In this document: one piece after another, positions 7,366 through 21,611 of the stretch
Position numbering within the stretch: the first letter of the stretch is position 1
Layout of the letters: each line of letters starts with the position of its first letter
Origin: Gammaproteobacteria bacterium
Lineage (GTDB): Bacteria > Pseudomonadota > Gammaproteobacteria > Steroidobacterales > JABDKV01
Length of the DNA: 60,166 nt
Reading direction: 5' to 3'
NCBI GenBank assembly: GCA_013003425.1
Contig: JABDJB010000049.1
Location: 1-60,166 of the forward strand
Notes under the pieces: generated by a model
Told to the model about the DNA's origin: nothing
The model's input: only the letters and a program-made list of their open reading frames with translations
The model's database searches: none
Position numbers and translations under genes: made by a program

Positions 7366-9114
7366 CTACGGCGTACGCGGCCAGGTTGCCAGTATTTCAT
7401 CGCGGCGGGTGAGTATGGCCTTGCGCTGACGCTTGCTGATCAGCTTGCCCAGTTCGGTTTCGAGACCGGCAGCGTCCAGCGTCTCAAGCCGTCGCGCAAG
7501 TTCAGCAGGCAGTGCCACTTCAGCCTGTTGCAGGTAGCCGGGCAGTCCGGTGCCGCTGCCGAAAGCGCGGGCAAAGCCGGTAATTGCCAGGCTCATGGCC
7601 GGGCCGTGATACAGCATGCCGGCACGGGTGCGGCCTTCGTTCATGGTCAGCGCATCGAAGGCATACATCAGGTTGAACGGGTTGCCGCGCGCACAAACCG
7701 GCGTCACCGGCCGGTTGCTTTCTGATCGTTCTTTTTCGTCGATGTACCCGGGCGGGCGCGCGCTCAGCGCGCCGCGATTGCTGCCGATACGGCGCTGCAC
7801 GGTAACCGGCACCAGACCGAGCCCGAGCATCCGGTCCAGCCGGTAGGCGGCCAGCTCACGGGCGTGATCGGGCCGCGGGACAAACCGGGCTTGCACACCC
7901 CCGGCAAGTTCCACGACGCCGGTTTCGCTGTCGAAACTGCTTACTTCGTTGTTGGCAAGGATGCGCTGCAGTTCGTCGCCGGCAGGCAGCAGCGCTTTAC
8001 TGTGTTCCCCGGCGTAAGTGACGTTTGCCGTGCCGTTGTCGATGGTGAGTATCGCCGGTACCCCGCCGTAAAAGTCGTTCAGCATGCCGGTATCCATGAC
8101 GATAACGCGGTCATCGAGACGGCGGTCGACGCGATAGTCGCGCGTGACCGTGTGGCCGACCACGACACGCCCGGCGCCAAGACGGTCGAGTGCCGCCGCG
8201 ATAACGCCGGTTTCCAGCACGGGATGACAAAGCGCACTGCCGCGATACCACAGCGGGCCGTCGGCATCGAAAATATCCGAGCGCGACAGGCGCACGAACT
8301 CGTTGATCATCTCGGCATGCTCCGGTGGTGTTGCAACTGTAGCGAGCTGACGTTCGAGCCGGCTGGCGGCCTTGTGCGCATCTCCGTTTGCTTTGACCAC
8401 GCCCAGGGCCATCAGCTCGTGCCACAGCCGCACAAACTGTTCCAGCTCGCTGGTAAGCGTGGCGTTGACCTGTTCCAGCCCTTCGCTGGCCACCAGCGGC
8501 GGCAGGCCACCGTGGGTAAATGCGGTGCGGTCGATCACGATCAGCAGTGGCAGCCCGAGCAGCCAGCGGCCGTAATAGCCGTCCGGGGAAAACGCTGCGC
8601 GGTGACCGAAATAGCCGGGCGGGTGCAGGCGGTCGAACTCGGCCTCGGCCAGCGCCGGGTCTGTCATGTTGGCAGCAACAAAATCGGCCAGCGCACTTTC
8701 GCGCACGCCGGCTGGCTCGGCGTCGGCAAAAGCGAGGTATTCGCGGCTGCTGACATAGCGCAGGTCACCGGTGAGGTTCATCACTTCGTGATTGCCAAGC
8801 AATACGTGCATGCGGCCGCCGGCCTGTTGCGCCTCGGACTGCAGCCGCATCAGCAGGTCCATTACCTTGCGCGAGTCGGCGCCGCGGTCGACCAGGTCGC
8901 CGGTGCTGACTACGTGCGTATTGCCACCGGACCAGGCATTGTTTTCATCGATCACGCCGGTACGGCGCAGCAACATAACCAGTTCGTCGTAGGCGCCGTG
9001 CACATCGGCGAACGCGACCACGTGCTCGACACCGGACCAGCGCAGTTGTTCGGCCGATGCGGGTGCCGGCAGCAGCAGCGCCGCCGCCAGCAGAGTTAAA
9101 CAAATACGAATCAT
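7366..9114 (-). CDS. Secreted calcineurin-like (Shewanella-like) metallophosphoesterase
   Basis: This 582-residue protein has a Sec signal peptide (residues 1-21, ending PASA). The PPP-family metal-binding motifs are clear: ADVHG (37-40), TGDLVDRG (71-78), LLGNHEVMNL (from 106) and, further on, VVGHTVT. The arrangement, with a long C-terminal extension of about 200 residues, fits the Shewanella-like phosphatase group of periplasmic enzymes, acting on phosphoesters or phosphotyrosine/serine; the natural substrate is unknown. Its ATG shares one base (9114) with the stop of the upstream mmsA gene, so it is probably co-transcribed with, or at least translated after, the pyrimidine-degradation arm. 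A metabolic link is not evident. Confidence 0.85.
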   Translation of the reverse strand: MIRICLTLLAAALLLPAPASAEQLRWSGVEHVVAFADVHGAYDELVMLLRRTGVIDENNAWSGGNTHVVSTGDLVDRGADSRKVMDLLMRLQSEAQQAGGRMHVLLGNHEVMNLTGDLRYVSSREYLAFADAEPAGVRESALADFVAANMTDPALAEAEFDRLHPPGYFGHRAAFSPDGYYGRWLLGLPLLIVIDRTAFTHGGLPPLVASEGLEQVNATLTSELEQFVRLWHELMALGVVKANGDAHKAASRLERQLATVATPPEHAEMINEFVRLSRSDIFDADGPLWYRGSALCHPVLETGVIAAALDRLGAGRVVVGHTVTRDYRVDRRLDDRVIVMDTGMLNDFYGGVPAILTIDNGTANVTYAGEHSKALLPAGDELQRILANNEVSSFDSETGVVELAGGVQARFVPRPDHARELAAYRLDRMLGLGLVPVTVQRRIGSNRGALSARPPGYIDEKERSESNRPVTPVCARGNPFNLMYAFDALTMNEGRTRAGMLYHGPAMSLAITGFARAFGSGTGLPGYLQQAEVALPAELARRLETLDAAGLETELGKLISKRQRKAILTRRDEILATWPRTP

Positions 9115-10640
9115 CAGTTATTGCTGGGGAAGGAAAAGTTTGCCTTTTCACGGACGCCACCAGACGGCCAGCGTTGGGTGATGGTCTTGCGGCGGGTATA
9201 GAACCGGATTGCATCCGGGCCGTACGCATACAGGTCGCCAAACAGCGAGCGCTTCCAGCCGCCGAAGCTGTGGGTGGCCACCGGCACCGGCAGCGGCACG
9301 TTTATGCCGACCATGCCGACGCGGATGTTGTCGCTGAAGTAGCGCGCTGCTTCGCCGTCGCGGGTGAAGATACAGGTGCCGTTGCCATACTCGTGCGCGT
9401 CGATCAGCCGCATGGCTTCTTCCTGCGAGTCGACCCGCACCACGCACAGTACCGGGCCAAAAATTTCATCTTCGTAGATGCTCATACCCGGTTTGACCTG
9501 GTCGAACAGGCAGGCGCCGAGAAAATAGCCGTCTTCGCGTTCACTTACTTTCAGACCACGCCCGTCGACGACCAGTTCGGCGCCTTCGCTCACGCCGGTG
9601 TCAACATAGCCTTTGACCTTGTCGAAATGCGGCGCGCTGATCAGCGGGCCCATATCACTGCCCGGATCGGTGCCGTCACCCACTTTGAGCTCGGCGATAC
9701 GCTGCTGCAGTTTGCTTACGATGGTGTCGGCAGTTTGCTCGCCGACACACACGGCAACGGAAATCGCCATGCAGCGCTCGCCACAGGAGCCAAACGCCGC
9801 GCCCATCAGTGCAGCGGCGGCGTTTTCCATGTCGGCATCGGGCATCACCACGGCATGGTTTTTCGCGCCGCCCAGCGCCTGAACGCGTTTACCGTGGCTG
9901 GTGCCGGTCTGGTAGATGTATTCGGCAACCGCGGTCGAACCGACAAAGCTCACTGCTTCGACGTCTTTGTGCGTCAACAGCGTATCGACGGCCTCCTTGT
10001 CGCCGTTGACCACGTTCAGCACGCCGTCGGGCAGGCCGGCTTCGCCAAGCAGCTGGGCGCAGCGCAGCGGAGCGCTGGGGTCTTTTTCCGAAGGTTTCAA
10101 TACAAAGGTGTTACCGCAGACTATTGCCAGCGGGTACATCCACATCGGCACCATCGCCGGGAAGTTGAACGGGGTGATGCCGGCCACCACGCCCAGCGGC
10201 TGCTGCTCGGACCAGCTGTCGATGTTGGGTCCGACGTTTTTTGTGTGTTCGCCCTTGAGCAGTTCCGGCGCGGCGCAGGCGTACTCGACAACTTCGACGC
10301 CGCGGCCAAACTCGCCACGCGCATCGTCGAGCACCTTGCCGTGCTCGGCAGTGAGCAATGCGACTATTTCATCGGCGTGTTGCTCCAGCAGTTGCTTGAA
10401 GCGGAACATGATGCGGGCGCGTTTCAGCGGAGGCGTATCGCGCCACGCCGGAAATGCCGCGTGCGCCGCGGCAATGGCCTGTTGCACCGTCGCCTGCGAT
10501 GCCATCGCCACGTGACGGCAAGCCTCGCCGGTTGCCGGGTTATAAACGGGCAGCGGGCGGTTGTCGTCGGCGACCACCTGGCCATTAATATAATGTCCCA
10601 GCGTGGTGCCGGCTTCGGGTTTTATCGCTTGTACAGTCAT
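9114..10640 (-). CDS. mmsA: CoA-acylating (methyl)malonate-semialdehyde dehydrogenase
   Basis: This 508-residue aldehyde dehydrogenase oxidises malonate semialdehyde to acetyl-CoA and methylmalonate semialdehyde to propionyl-CoA with CO2 release, the last step of pyrimidine and beta-alanine degradation. Family-specific phrases are VVAGITPFNFPAMVPMWMYP, KPSEKDPSAPL, QALGGAKNH and the catalytic-Cys region GSCGERCMAIS (Cys near residue 290). The EIFGPV and FGGWKRS motifs are also present. It follows the aminotransferase by 5 nt (10641-10645), a head-to-tail operon on the arm that runs opposite to the uptake and ring-opening genes. Confidence 0.95.
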   Translation of the reverse strand: MTVQAIKPEAGTTLGHYINGQVVADDNRPLPVYNPATGEACRHVAMASQATVQQAIAAAHAAFPAWRDTPPLKRARIMFRFKQLLEQHADEIVALLTAEHGKVLDDARGEFGRGVEVVEYACAAPELLKGEHTKNVGPNIDSWSEQQPLGVVAGITPFNFPAMVPMWMYPLAIVCGNTFVLKPSEKDPSAPLRCAQLLGEAGLPDGVLNVVNGDKEAVDTLLTHKDVEAVSFVGSTAVAEYIYQTGTSHGKRVQALGGAKNHAVVMPDADMENAAAALMGAAFGSCGERCMAISVAVCVGEQTADTIVSKLQQRIAELKVGDGTDPGSDMGPLISAPHFDKVKGYVDTGVSEGAELVVDGRGLKVSEREDGYFLGACLFDQVKPGMSIYEDEIFGPVLCVVRVDSQEEAMRLIDAHEYGNGTCIFTRDGEAARYFSDNIRVGMVGINVPLPVPVATHSFGGWKRSLFGDLYAYGPDAIRFYTRRKTITQRWPSGGVREKANFSFPSNN

Positions 10641-10645
10641 GGGTA

Positions 10646-11968
10646 TTACTCGATACGGTCCAGCACGCGGCGGACGGTTTCAAATGTATTGGAAATGTCT
10701 TCGGGTTTCGAGTTGAGGAACGGCGAGAACTGCAGGATATCCATGCCGTTGCGGATGACGAGGTTTTCGTCCCAGAAGCACGTCTTGTGCGCCTCCATGC
10801 CGCGTGCGCCGGGCGCGCCCTCGCGTGAGGCCAGCTCGACCGCGCCCATCAGGCCGAAGTTACGCACATCGGTTACCAGCCAGTGGTCGGCCAGTGAATG
10901 CAGTGCAGCTTCGAAGTGGCTTTCCAGTGCGCGCGCCTGTTCGAAGGTCCCTTCATCCTGGTAAACCTGTAGCGCTGCCAGTCCGGCGGCGGCGGCCACC
11001 GGGTGACCGGAATAGGTGTAGCCATGAAACAGCTCGATCATGTGCGGCGGGCCCTGCATGTAGGCCTGGTAGATCTCGTCGCGCACGATGACCGCGCCCA
11101 TCGGGATGACGCCGTTTGTCAGCCCCTTTGCGGTGGTAATGATATCGGGCATAACGCCAAAACGCTCCGCGCCGAATGACGCGCCGACACGGCCGAAGGC
11201 GGTAATGACTTCGTCGAAGATCAGCAGGATGCCGTGCTGGTCACAGATTTCACGCAGCCGCTCGAGGTAACCGACCGGCGGCGGCAGGATACCGGTGGAG
11301 CCGGCTACCGGTTCAACGATTACCGCGGCGATGTTGCTGCCGTCGTGCAGCGCCGCGATGCGCTCCAGCTCGTCGGCCAGGTGCGCGCCCCACTTGGGCT
11401 GGCCCTTGCTGAATGCATTGTGTTCAAGATTATGCGTATGCGGCAGGTGATCGACACCGGGTATCAGGTTGGCACTGTAAACCTTGCGGTTCGGTGCCAT
11501 GCCGCCGACCGAGATGCCGCCGAAGTTGACGCCGTGATAACCGCGCTCGCGACCGATCAGCCGGGTGCGATGGCCTTCGCCGACGGCGCGGTGATAACCC
11601 AGCGCAATTTTCAGCGCGGTGTCGACCGCTTCTGATCCGGAGTTGGTAAAAAAACAGTGATTGAATCCTTCCGGCGCCAGGTCGGTGAGTTTGCCGGCCA
11701 GTTCACAAGCCTTGTCGTTGGTCGCCTGGAAACCCATGCAGTAGTCCATCGTCGCGACCTGCTGCTGCACGGCCTCGACAATTTTCGGATGACAGTGCCC
11801 CAGGCCTGAAGTCCACAGGCCGGAAAAAGCATCGTAAAGACGGCGCCCGTCGTCGGTGGTGTAGTAGTGACCGCTGGCGCCGGATATCACGCGCGGCTGT
11901 TTTTTGAAGTCGCGGTTGGAGGTAAACGGCAACCAGTAGGATTCAATGTGTTCGGCGCTGACAGTCAT
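10646..11968 (-). CDS. Omega-amino acid (beta-alanine):pyruvate aminotransferase
   Basis: This 440-residue class III PLP-dependent aminotransferase transfers the amino group of beta-alanine (or 3-aminoisobutyrate from thymine) to pyruvate, giving malonate semialdehyde for MmsA. Evidence is the family start YWLPFTSNRDFKKQPR, SGLWTSGLGHCHPKI, NSGSEAVDTALKIA, RGYHGVNFGGISVGGM, IFDEVITAFGR and the PLP-lysine region TTAKGLTNGVIPMGA. Length and motifs match the omega-APT group rather than GabT. It is the first gene of the minus-strand arm, transcribed away from the amidohydrolase gene across a short intergenic region (11969-12090). Confidence 0.93.
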   Translation of the reverse strand: MTVSAEHIESYWLPFTSNRDFKKQPRVISGASGHYYTTDDGRRLYDAFSGLWTSGLGHCHPKIVEAVQQQVATMDYCMGFQATNDKACELAGKLTDLAPEGFNHCFFTNSGSEAVDTALKIALGYHRAVGEGHRTRLIGRERGYHGVNFGGISVGGMAPNRKVYSANLIPGVDHLPHTHNLEHNAFSKGQPKWGAHLADELERIAALHDGSNIAAVIVEPVAGSTGILPPPVGYLERLREICDQHGILLIFDEVITAFGRVGASFGAERFGVMPDIITTAKGLTNGVIPMGAVIVRDEIYQAYMQGPPHMIELFHGYTYSGHPVAAAAGLAALQVYQDEGTFEQARALESHFEAALHSLADHWLVTDVRNFGLMGAVELASREGAPGARGMEAHKTCFWDENLVIRNGMDILQFSPFLNSKPEDISNTFETVRRVLDRIE

Positions 11969-12090
11969 AATTGTTCCGCGGTAACAGCGTTATTGCCAAG
12001 CAGTTTAATACCCGCGTGTTTGCGGCGCTAAGCTATTGATTAGTATACGGCCATTTGCAAGAATGTAAGGCTGGACAGGGGGAAATCGAG
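11969..12090. promoter_or_regulatory. Divergent intergenic region between the two pyrimidine-catabolism arms
   Basis: This gap of about 120 bp must hold the promoters of both arms. On the minus strand a possible -10 TATACT lies near 12040, with only a weak -35. No strong inverted repeat was found, and no regulator gene is adjacent. Only the location supports this call. Confidence 0.4.
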
Positions 12091-12963
<873 letters not shown>

Positions 12964-12983
12964 ACCTAAGGGGGCGCAACGCC

Positions 12984-17232
<4,249 letters not shown>

Positions 17233-17240
<8 letters not shown>

Positions 17241-18534
17241 CCTGGGCTGCAAATTTCTCGGCATACCTTCGCCGAACCCGTTCTGGCTCGCATCGGCGCC
17301 GCCGACCGACAAGGCTTACAACGTTACCCGGGCCTTTGAGGCCGGCTGGGGTGGCGCGGTGTGGAAGACCCTTGGCGTCGATCCACCGATTGTGAATGTT
17401 AGCGGCCCGCGCTACGGCGCAATCCACAGCAACGAGCGTCGCGTAATAGGGTTCAACAACGTCGAGCTGATTACCGACCGCCCGCTGCAGACAAACCTGG
17501 ATGAAATGCGCCAGATCAAACGCGACTGGCCGGACCGCGCGCTGGTGGCATCGGTGATGCTGCCGATGGAAGAAAAATACTGGGCCGAATACATGCCGCG
17601 TATCGAAGATACCGGTGTTGATGCTTTTGAGCTCAATTTCGGCTGCCCGCACGGAATGTCAGAACGCGGTATGGGTGCGGCCGTGGGCCAGGTGCCGGAA
17701 TACATCCAGCTCGCCACTGAATGGGGCAAGCGTTACGCCCGGGTGCCGGTCATTATCAAGCTCACGCCAAACGTCACCAACATCCTGCCGCCGGCGAAGG
17801 CGGCGCGCGATGGCGGCGCGGATGCAGTTTCGTTAATCAATACGCTCAACAGCATCATGCGGGTCAACTACGACACGCTCACCATGTACCCGGCCACCGA
17901 CGGCAAGGGTTCGCACGGCGGTTACTGCGGCCCGGCGGTCAAACCGATTGCGCTGCACATGGTGGCCGAGATCGCGCGCAACAAGGAAACCGCCGGCTTG
18001 CCGGTGTCGGGCATTGGCGGAATCACCGACTGGCGTGACGCGGTCGATTTTATCGCGCTGGGCGCCAGCAACGTGCAGGTATGCACGGCGGCGATGGTGT
18101 ACGGCTTCAAGGTGATCGACGATCTGGTCGATGGATTGAGCAATTTCCTCGACGAAAAAGGCATGAAGAGCGTCGACGAGCTGGTCGGTCGCGCCGTTCC
18201 CAGCGTTACCGACTGGCAGTTTCTCAACCTCAACCACGTCGAGAAGGCATACATCGATCAGGACCTGTGCATCAAGTGCGGCCGCTGTCATATCGCCTGT
18301 GAGGACACTGCGCACCAGGCAATCACCACGCAGGTTAATGGCGAACGGCACTTCGAGGTTATCGACGAAGAGTGTGTCGGGTGCAACCTGTGCGTCAGTG
18401 TCTGCCCGGTCGAAAACTGCATCACCATGCGGCCGCTGACCAGCGGCGTCGATCCGCGCACCGGTGAACCGATCGTTGACGAACCGGCCGACTGGACCAC
18501 GCATCCAAATAACCCCATGCGCAAGGACGCGTGA
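17233..18534 (+). CDS. preA: NAD-dependent dihydropyrimidine dehydrogenase, catalytic subunit PreA
   Basis: This is a 433-residue FMN and Fe-S subunit that reduces uracil or thymine to the dihydro form. The TIM-barrel part carries the catalytic-Cys loop NFGCPHGMSERGMG and the conserved KLTPNVTNI and SGIGGI segments. The C-terminus has two [4Fe-4S] motifs, CIKCGRCHIACED (from C346) and CVGCNLCVSVCPVENC (from C381). ATG 17233 sits behind CTGGAGGTG and overlaps the preT stop by 8 nt. Together PreT and PreA are the split bacterial equivalent of mammalian DPYD. Confidence 0.96.
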
Positions 18535-18977
18535 AGCCCGACTACCCGGCAATGCTGGCGGTTGCCGTCGACGAGGCCCGTGCCGGTCTGGCCGAGGGCG
18601 GCATACCCATTGGCGCGGCGTTGTTCGACCAGTCCGGGCAACTGCTGGGGCGCGGGCATAACCGGCGCGTGCAGGAAGACGATCCCTCTATACATGGCGA
18701 GACCGATGCGTTTCGCAAGGCCGGTCGCCAGACCAGCTACCGTGACACCATCATGGTCACCACGCTGGCACCCTGCTGGTACTGCAGCGGGCTGGTGCGG
18801 CAGTTCAACATTCCAACCGTCGTGGTTGGCGAGTCGGTGAATTTCAGCGGTGGAATCGACTGGCTGCGTGAATCCGGCGTCGAGGTTATCGACCTGGCGT
18901 CATCTGAATGCATCGAGCTGCTCGGCGACTACATCCGTGCCAACCCGGCGATCTGGAATGAAGATATAGGTGAATGA
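18531..18977 (+). CDS. Yeast-type (Fcy1-like) cytosine deaminase
   Basis: This is a 148-residue zinc deaminase with HGE (H55, E57) and PCWYC (C82, C85). It resembles yeast cytosine deaminase more than the tRNA-adenosine or guanine deaminases: GGIPIG, LGRGHNRR, a TTLxPC segment, VVGESVNF and the C-terminal NEDIGE all have close counterparts in Fcy1. It would convert cytosine to uracil, feeding PreTA. The GTG start overlaps the preA stop as GTGA (18531-18534), so it belongs to the operon. Most bacteria use the unrelated CodA amidohydrolase for this step. Confidence 0.85.
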   Translation: MKPDYPAMLAVAVDEARAGLAEGGIPIGAALFDQSGQLLGRGHNRRVQEDDPSIHGETDAFRKAGRQTSYRDTIMVTTLAPCWYCSGLVRQFNIPTVVVGESVNFSGGIDWLRESGVEVIDLASSECIELLGDYIRANPAIWNEDIGE

Positions 18978-18981
18978 CCGT

Positions 18982-19064
18982 GTGGGAGCGGCGATCTCGT
19001 GGGAGCGGCATCTTGCCGCGATTCCCTCTGGTCAGGATCTATCGCGCCTGGAAGGCGCTCCCAC
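18982..19064. repeat. REP-like element with GTGGGAGCGGC arms
   Basis: Two direct copies of GTGGGAGCGGC (18982-18992 and 18999-19009) are followed by an inverted CGCTCCCAC (19056-19064), with a small inner hairpin GCGCC..GGCGC. Such arms are typical of repetitive extragenic palindromes in pseudomonads and xanthomonads. It lies between convergent genes, where REPs can also stop transcription. Confidence 0.65.
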
Positions 19065-19076
19065 GTGCGGTTGACG

Positions 19077-19667
19077 CTAGCGGCGGCTGCGGTAGACGCC
19101 GAAATGTACGTACTGCTCATTCGTGGCGGTGCCCGGCGCTACTGATGCAGGAACCCGGTTGGCAACGGGTTGCAGACTGCGCAGGTACGCCACGATCGCG
19201 CCGACATCGGGGTCGCTCAGCCGCGCGTACGCCGGCCACGGCATGACCGGTGCGGCCATCCGACCGTGACGGCCGGTGCCGCTGCGAATCGCGCCGGCAA
19301 TTTCAGCGTCGGTCCACCGCCCCAGCCCGGTCTCTTTGTCAGACGTGAGATTGCTCGGGAACAGCACACCGGGGTTGTCGGTTTCCAGCGGATTGGAATA
19401 CGCAATGCCGATACGTGAGCCTGCCAGCCAGTGATCCATGCGCGGTTGACCGACCAGCGCGCCGCCGGTGTGGCAGGTGCTGCAACCCAGTAATTCGACC
19501 AGGTAGCGGCCACGCACGCTTGCATCGCCTGATGCCGCTGCGCGGCGAGCCTCGGGTGCGCTCATCATTGTCGCCGGTTGCACGCTTTCGTAATCGTTCA
19601 GCGGATCAAGTGTAGTCGTACTGCAGGCTGCCAGCAGGAACAGCGGGATCACCAGACTGTGGCGCAT
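19077..19667 (-). CDS. Lipoprotein c-type cytochrome (monoheme)
   Basis: This is a 196-residue lipoprotein from ATG 19667 (signal peptide MRHSLVIPLFLLAAC, lipidated C15; the upstream in-frame ATG adds hydrophilic residues and is less likely). It has a single heme site CSTCH (C62, C65, H66) and a probable axial Met in APVMPWPAY. The layout (YLVELLGCSTCHTGG, DKETGLGRWTDAEI, IVAYLRSL) is that of small class I cytochromes found with quinone- or alcohol-oxidising systems. No partner oxidoreductase is adjacent. It faces away from the glycosyltransferase gene at 19743. Confidence 0.85.
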   Translation of the reverse strand: MRHSLVIPLFLLAACSTTTLDPLNDYESVQPATMMSAPEARRAAASGDASVRGRYLVELLGCSTCHTGGALVGQPRMDHWLAGSRIGIAYSNPLETDNPGVLFPSNLTSDKETGLGRWTDAEIAGAIRSGTGRHGRMAAPVMPWPAYARLSDPDVGAIVAYLRSLQPVANRVPASVAPGTATNEQYVHFGVYRSRR

Positions 19668-19742
19668 CAGATTACTCCATGGTGCGTGCAATCTGATAAT
19701 AACGCATTACGCCGCAGGCGGCGCTGGAGTATCCTGCGTCGC

Positions 19743-20780
19743 ATGTCTGCCACGCCGTATGTTGCCCATCTGAATCTCGCGTCCGGCTTTCGCGGCGGTG
19801 AACGCCAGACGCTGGCGCTGATCGAGGCGCTGGCCGGGACATTGCGCCAGCGCGCTATCGTGCGTCGTGGCGGCGAACTGGCGGAGCAGCTTGCCGACGT
19901 GGATGTGGAGCTGATTGCGGTCAGCGGTACGCCGATAAGTGCGGTTCGCGCCACCGCCGGCTGCGACCTGCTGCACGTTCATGAAGGTCGCAGCGTGCAG
20001 ACCGCAGCACTGCGCCGGTTGGTGTCGCGCACGCCTTTTATAGTCACCCGCAGGATTCCGCAGCGACCGTCGGCGACTGCATTGTGGTGCTACCGGCAGG
20101 CGCATACGGTGGTATCCGTTTCGGCGGCGATCGGCAAAGTTCTCACTGCCTGCGATAAGCGCATTCGGCCGGTAACGGTGCCCGACTGCGTGCCGCCTCT
20201 CAGTGCAGACCCGGCAGTAGCCGCGCGCTTGCGGGGCGACACCGAACTGGTGGTCGGGCAATGTGGTGAACTACACGATGCACACAAAGGGCAGCGACTC
20301 ACGATCGAGGTCGCGCGTCGCATGGCCGAAACGCATCCGCAGGTTGAGTTCTGGCTGATCGGCCAGGGCCGCGATGAGCAGGACCTGCGCGCAGCCGCAG
20401 CCGGCCTGCAAAACGTGCGTTTCGTTGGCTGGACCGACAATGTTGCCGATTACTATGCCGCGATGGACGTAATGGTTTATCCGTCGCGTTACGAGGGCCT
20501 GGGCTCGGCAATACTGGAGGCGATGTTATTCGGTGTTCCGGTTGTTGCCGCCCGGGTCGGCGGTATTCCCGAGATCGTGGTGCATGAAGAAAACGGACTG
20601 CTGTTTGCGCCAGGCGACGCCGACGATTTTGTGACCCGGCTGACGGCGCTTGTTGAAAACCCGGCATTGCGCGAACGGCTGGGTGCTGCGGCGCGCCAAC
20701 AGGCGGCACGCCACACACCCGAGGTGATGGCCGGGCAATACCGGGACATCTACGCCCAAATCCTCGGTCATGCCGCGTGA
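19743..20780 (+). CDS. Family 4 glycosyltransferase (GT-B)
   Basis: This 345-residue protein, from ATG 19743, has the GT-B fold of family 4 retaining transferases: LNLASGFRGGERQTLALIEAL near the N-terminus and, in the donor-binding half, WLIGQGRDEQDLRAAA, RFVGWTDNVADYYAAMDVMV and the EX7E motif in SRYEGLGSAILEAMLFGVP. It probably adds a sugar to lipopolysaccharide core or another envelope glycan. A longer in-frame start at 19578 would overlap the divergent cytochrome gene and adds non-homologous residues. It overlaps or abuts the GT2 gene downstream. Confidence 0.88.
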   Translation: MSATPYVAHLNLASGFRGGERQTLALIEALAGTLRQRAIVRRGGELAEQLADVDVELIAVSGTPISAVRATAGCDLLHVHEGRSVQTAALRRLVSRTPFIVTRRIPQRPSATALWCYRQAHTVVSVSAAIGKVLTACDKRIRPVTVPDCVPPLSADPAVAARLRGDTELVVGQCGELHDAHKGQRLTIEVARRMAETHPQVEFWLIGQGRDEQDLRAAAAGLQNVRFVGWTDNVADYYAAMDVMVYPSRYEGLGSAILEAMLFGVPVVAARVGGIPEIVVHEENGLLFAPGDADDFVTRLTALVENPALRERLGAAARQQAARHTPEVMAGQYRDIYAQILGHAA

Positions 20781-20793
20781 TAGGCTGCCGGCC

Positions 20794-21558
20794 ATGACGG
20801 ATAACAAGCCCGGGCTGAGTGGCTGCATCATTGCTTTCAATGAAGAAGATCGCATTGCCGACTGCCTGCGCTCGCTGAGTTTTTGCGATGAAGTTGTCGT
20901 GGTGGACTCACACTCGCAGGACCGTACCCGCGAAGTGGCCACCGAACTCGGCGCGCGCGTAATCGAACGCGACTGGCCCGGACATGTGCGGCAGAAAGAA
21001 TTTACCATTCGCCAGGCACAACACGACTGGGTGTTGTGCGTCGATGCCGACGAGCGAATCAGTGGGCCGTTACGTGAGGAAATCGAGGCGCTGCGTGCTG
21101 ACGGCTTTGGCGACCGTGCCGGCTACCGCATGCCGCGTTGTTCGCAATACCTGAACCGTTTTTTGCGGCATGGCTCGTGGTACCCGGACCGGCAACTGCG
21201 CCTGTTCGACCGGCGCCGCGGCTACTGGGGTGGTAACGATCCACATGACCGGGTCGAGCTGGAGGGTCCGGTGAGCCGGCTGCGCGGCGACCTGCTGCAT
21301 TTTCCTTACCGCAGTTTCGCGGAGCACCTGCGTACGATCGATAATTACACAACCGTGATGGCGCGTGGCCTGACCGAGCGTGGCAAGCGTGTCGGGCTGC
21401 GTCATTTGGTGCTCAACCCGGCGTGGCGTTTTTTTCGGGTTTACGTGATCAAGCACGGCTTTCTCGACGGCTGGCGCGGCCTTGTGATGGCCTATCTCGA
21501 GGCCTATTACACGCGGTTGAAGTACATCAAGGCGTTTATTACACAACGCGAAGAATAA
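20794..21558 (+). CDS. Family 2 glycosyltransferase, WaaE/KdtX-like
   Basis: This 254-residue GT-A protein has SGCIIAFNEEDRIADCLRSL, DEVVVVDSHSQDRTREVA and the metal-binding DAD in LCVDADERI, followed by YRMPR and WYPDRQLRLFDRRRG, the pattern of LPS-core beta-glucosyltransferases (WaaE-like). ATG 20794 is used; an ATG at 20770 overlapping the upstream stop is also possible (eight more residues). It forms a two-gene unit with the preceding GT4 and ends just before a strong terminator. Confidence 0.87.
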   Translation: MTDNKPGLSGCIIAFNEEDRIADCLRSLSFCDEVVVVDSHSQDRTREVATELGARVIERDWPGHVRQKEFTIRQAQHDWVLCVDADERISGPLREEIEALRADGFGDRAGYRMPRCSQYLNRFLRHGSWYPDRQLRLFDRRRGYWGGNDPHDRVELEGPVSRLRGDLLHFPYRSFAEHLRTIDNYTTVMARGLTERGKRVGLRHLVLNPAWRFFRVYVIKHGFLDGWRGLVMAYLEAYYTRLKYIKAFITQREE

Positions 21559-21559
21559 A

Positions 21560-21587
21560 AAAGGCCCGTCCATCCGGACGGGCCTTT
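21560..21587. terminator. Bidirectional rho-independent terminator
   Basis: AAAGGCCCGTCC and GGACGGGCCTTT form a perfect 12-bp stem with an ATCC loop, flanked by A-run and T-run. It lies between the convergent GT2 gene and the Cys-repeat gene and can serve both. Confidence 0.93.
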
Positions 21588-21611
21588 GTGCTTTGCCGTT
21601 ATCGCGTTGGC

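Noticed and set aside
7864-9099. 411-codon open frame on the plus strand
   Set aside because: It is antisense to the metallophosphoesterase gene, whose motifs are intact; high GC favours long shadow frames.
9057-10964. 635-codon open frame on the plus strand
   Set aside because: It is antisense to mmsA and part of the aminotransferase gene, both of which show full catalytic motifs; the antisense protein has no recognisable domain.
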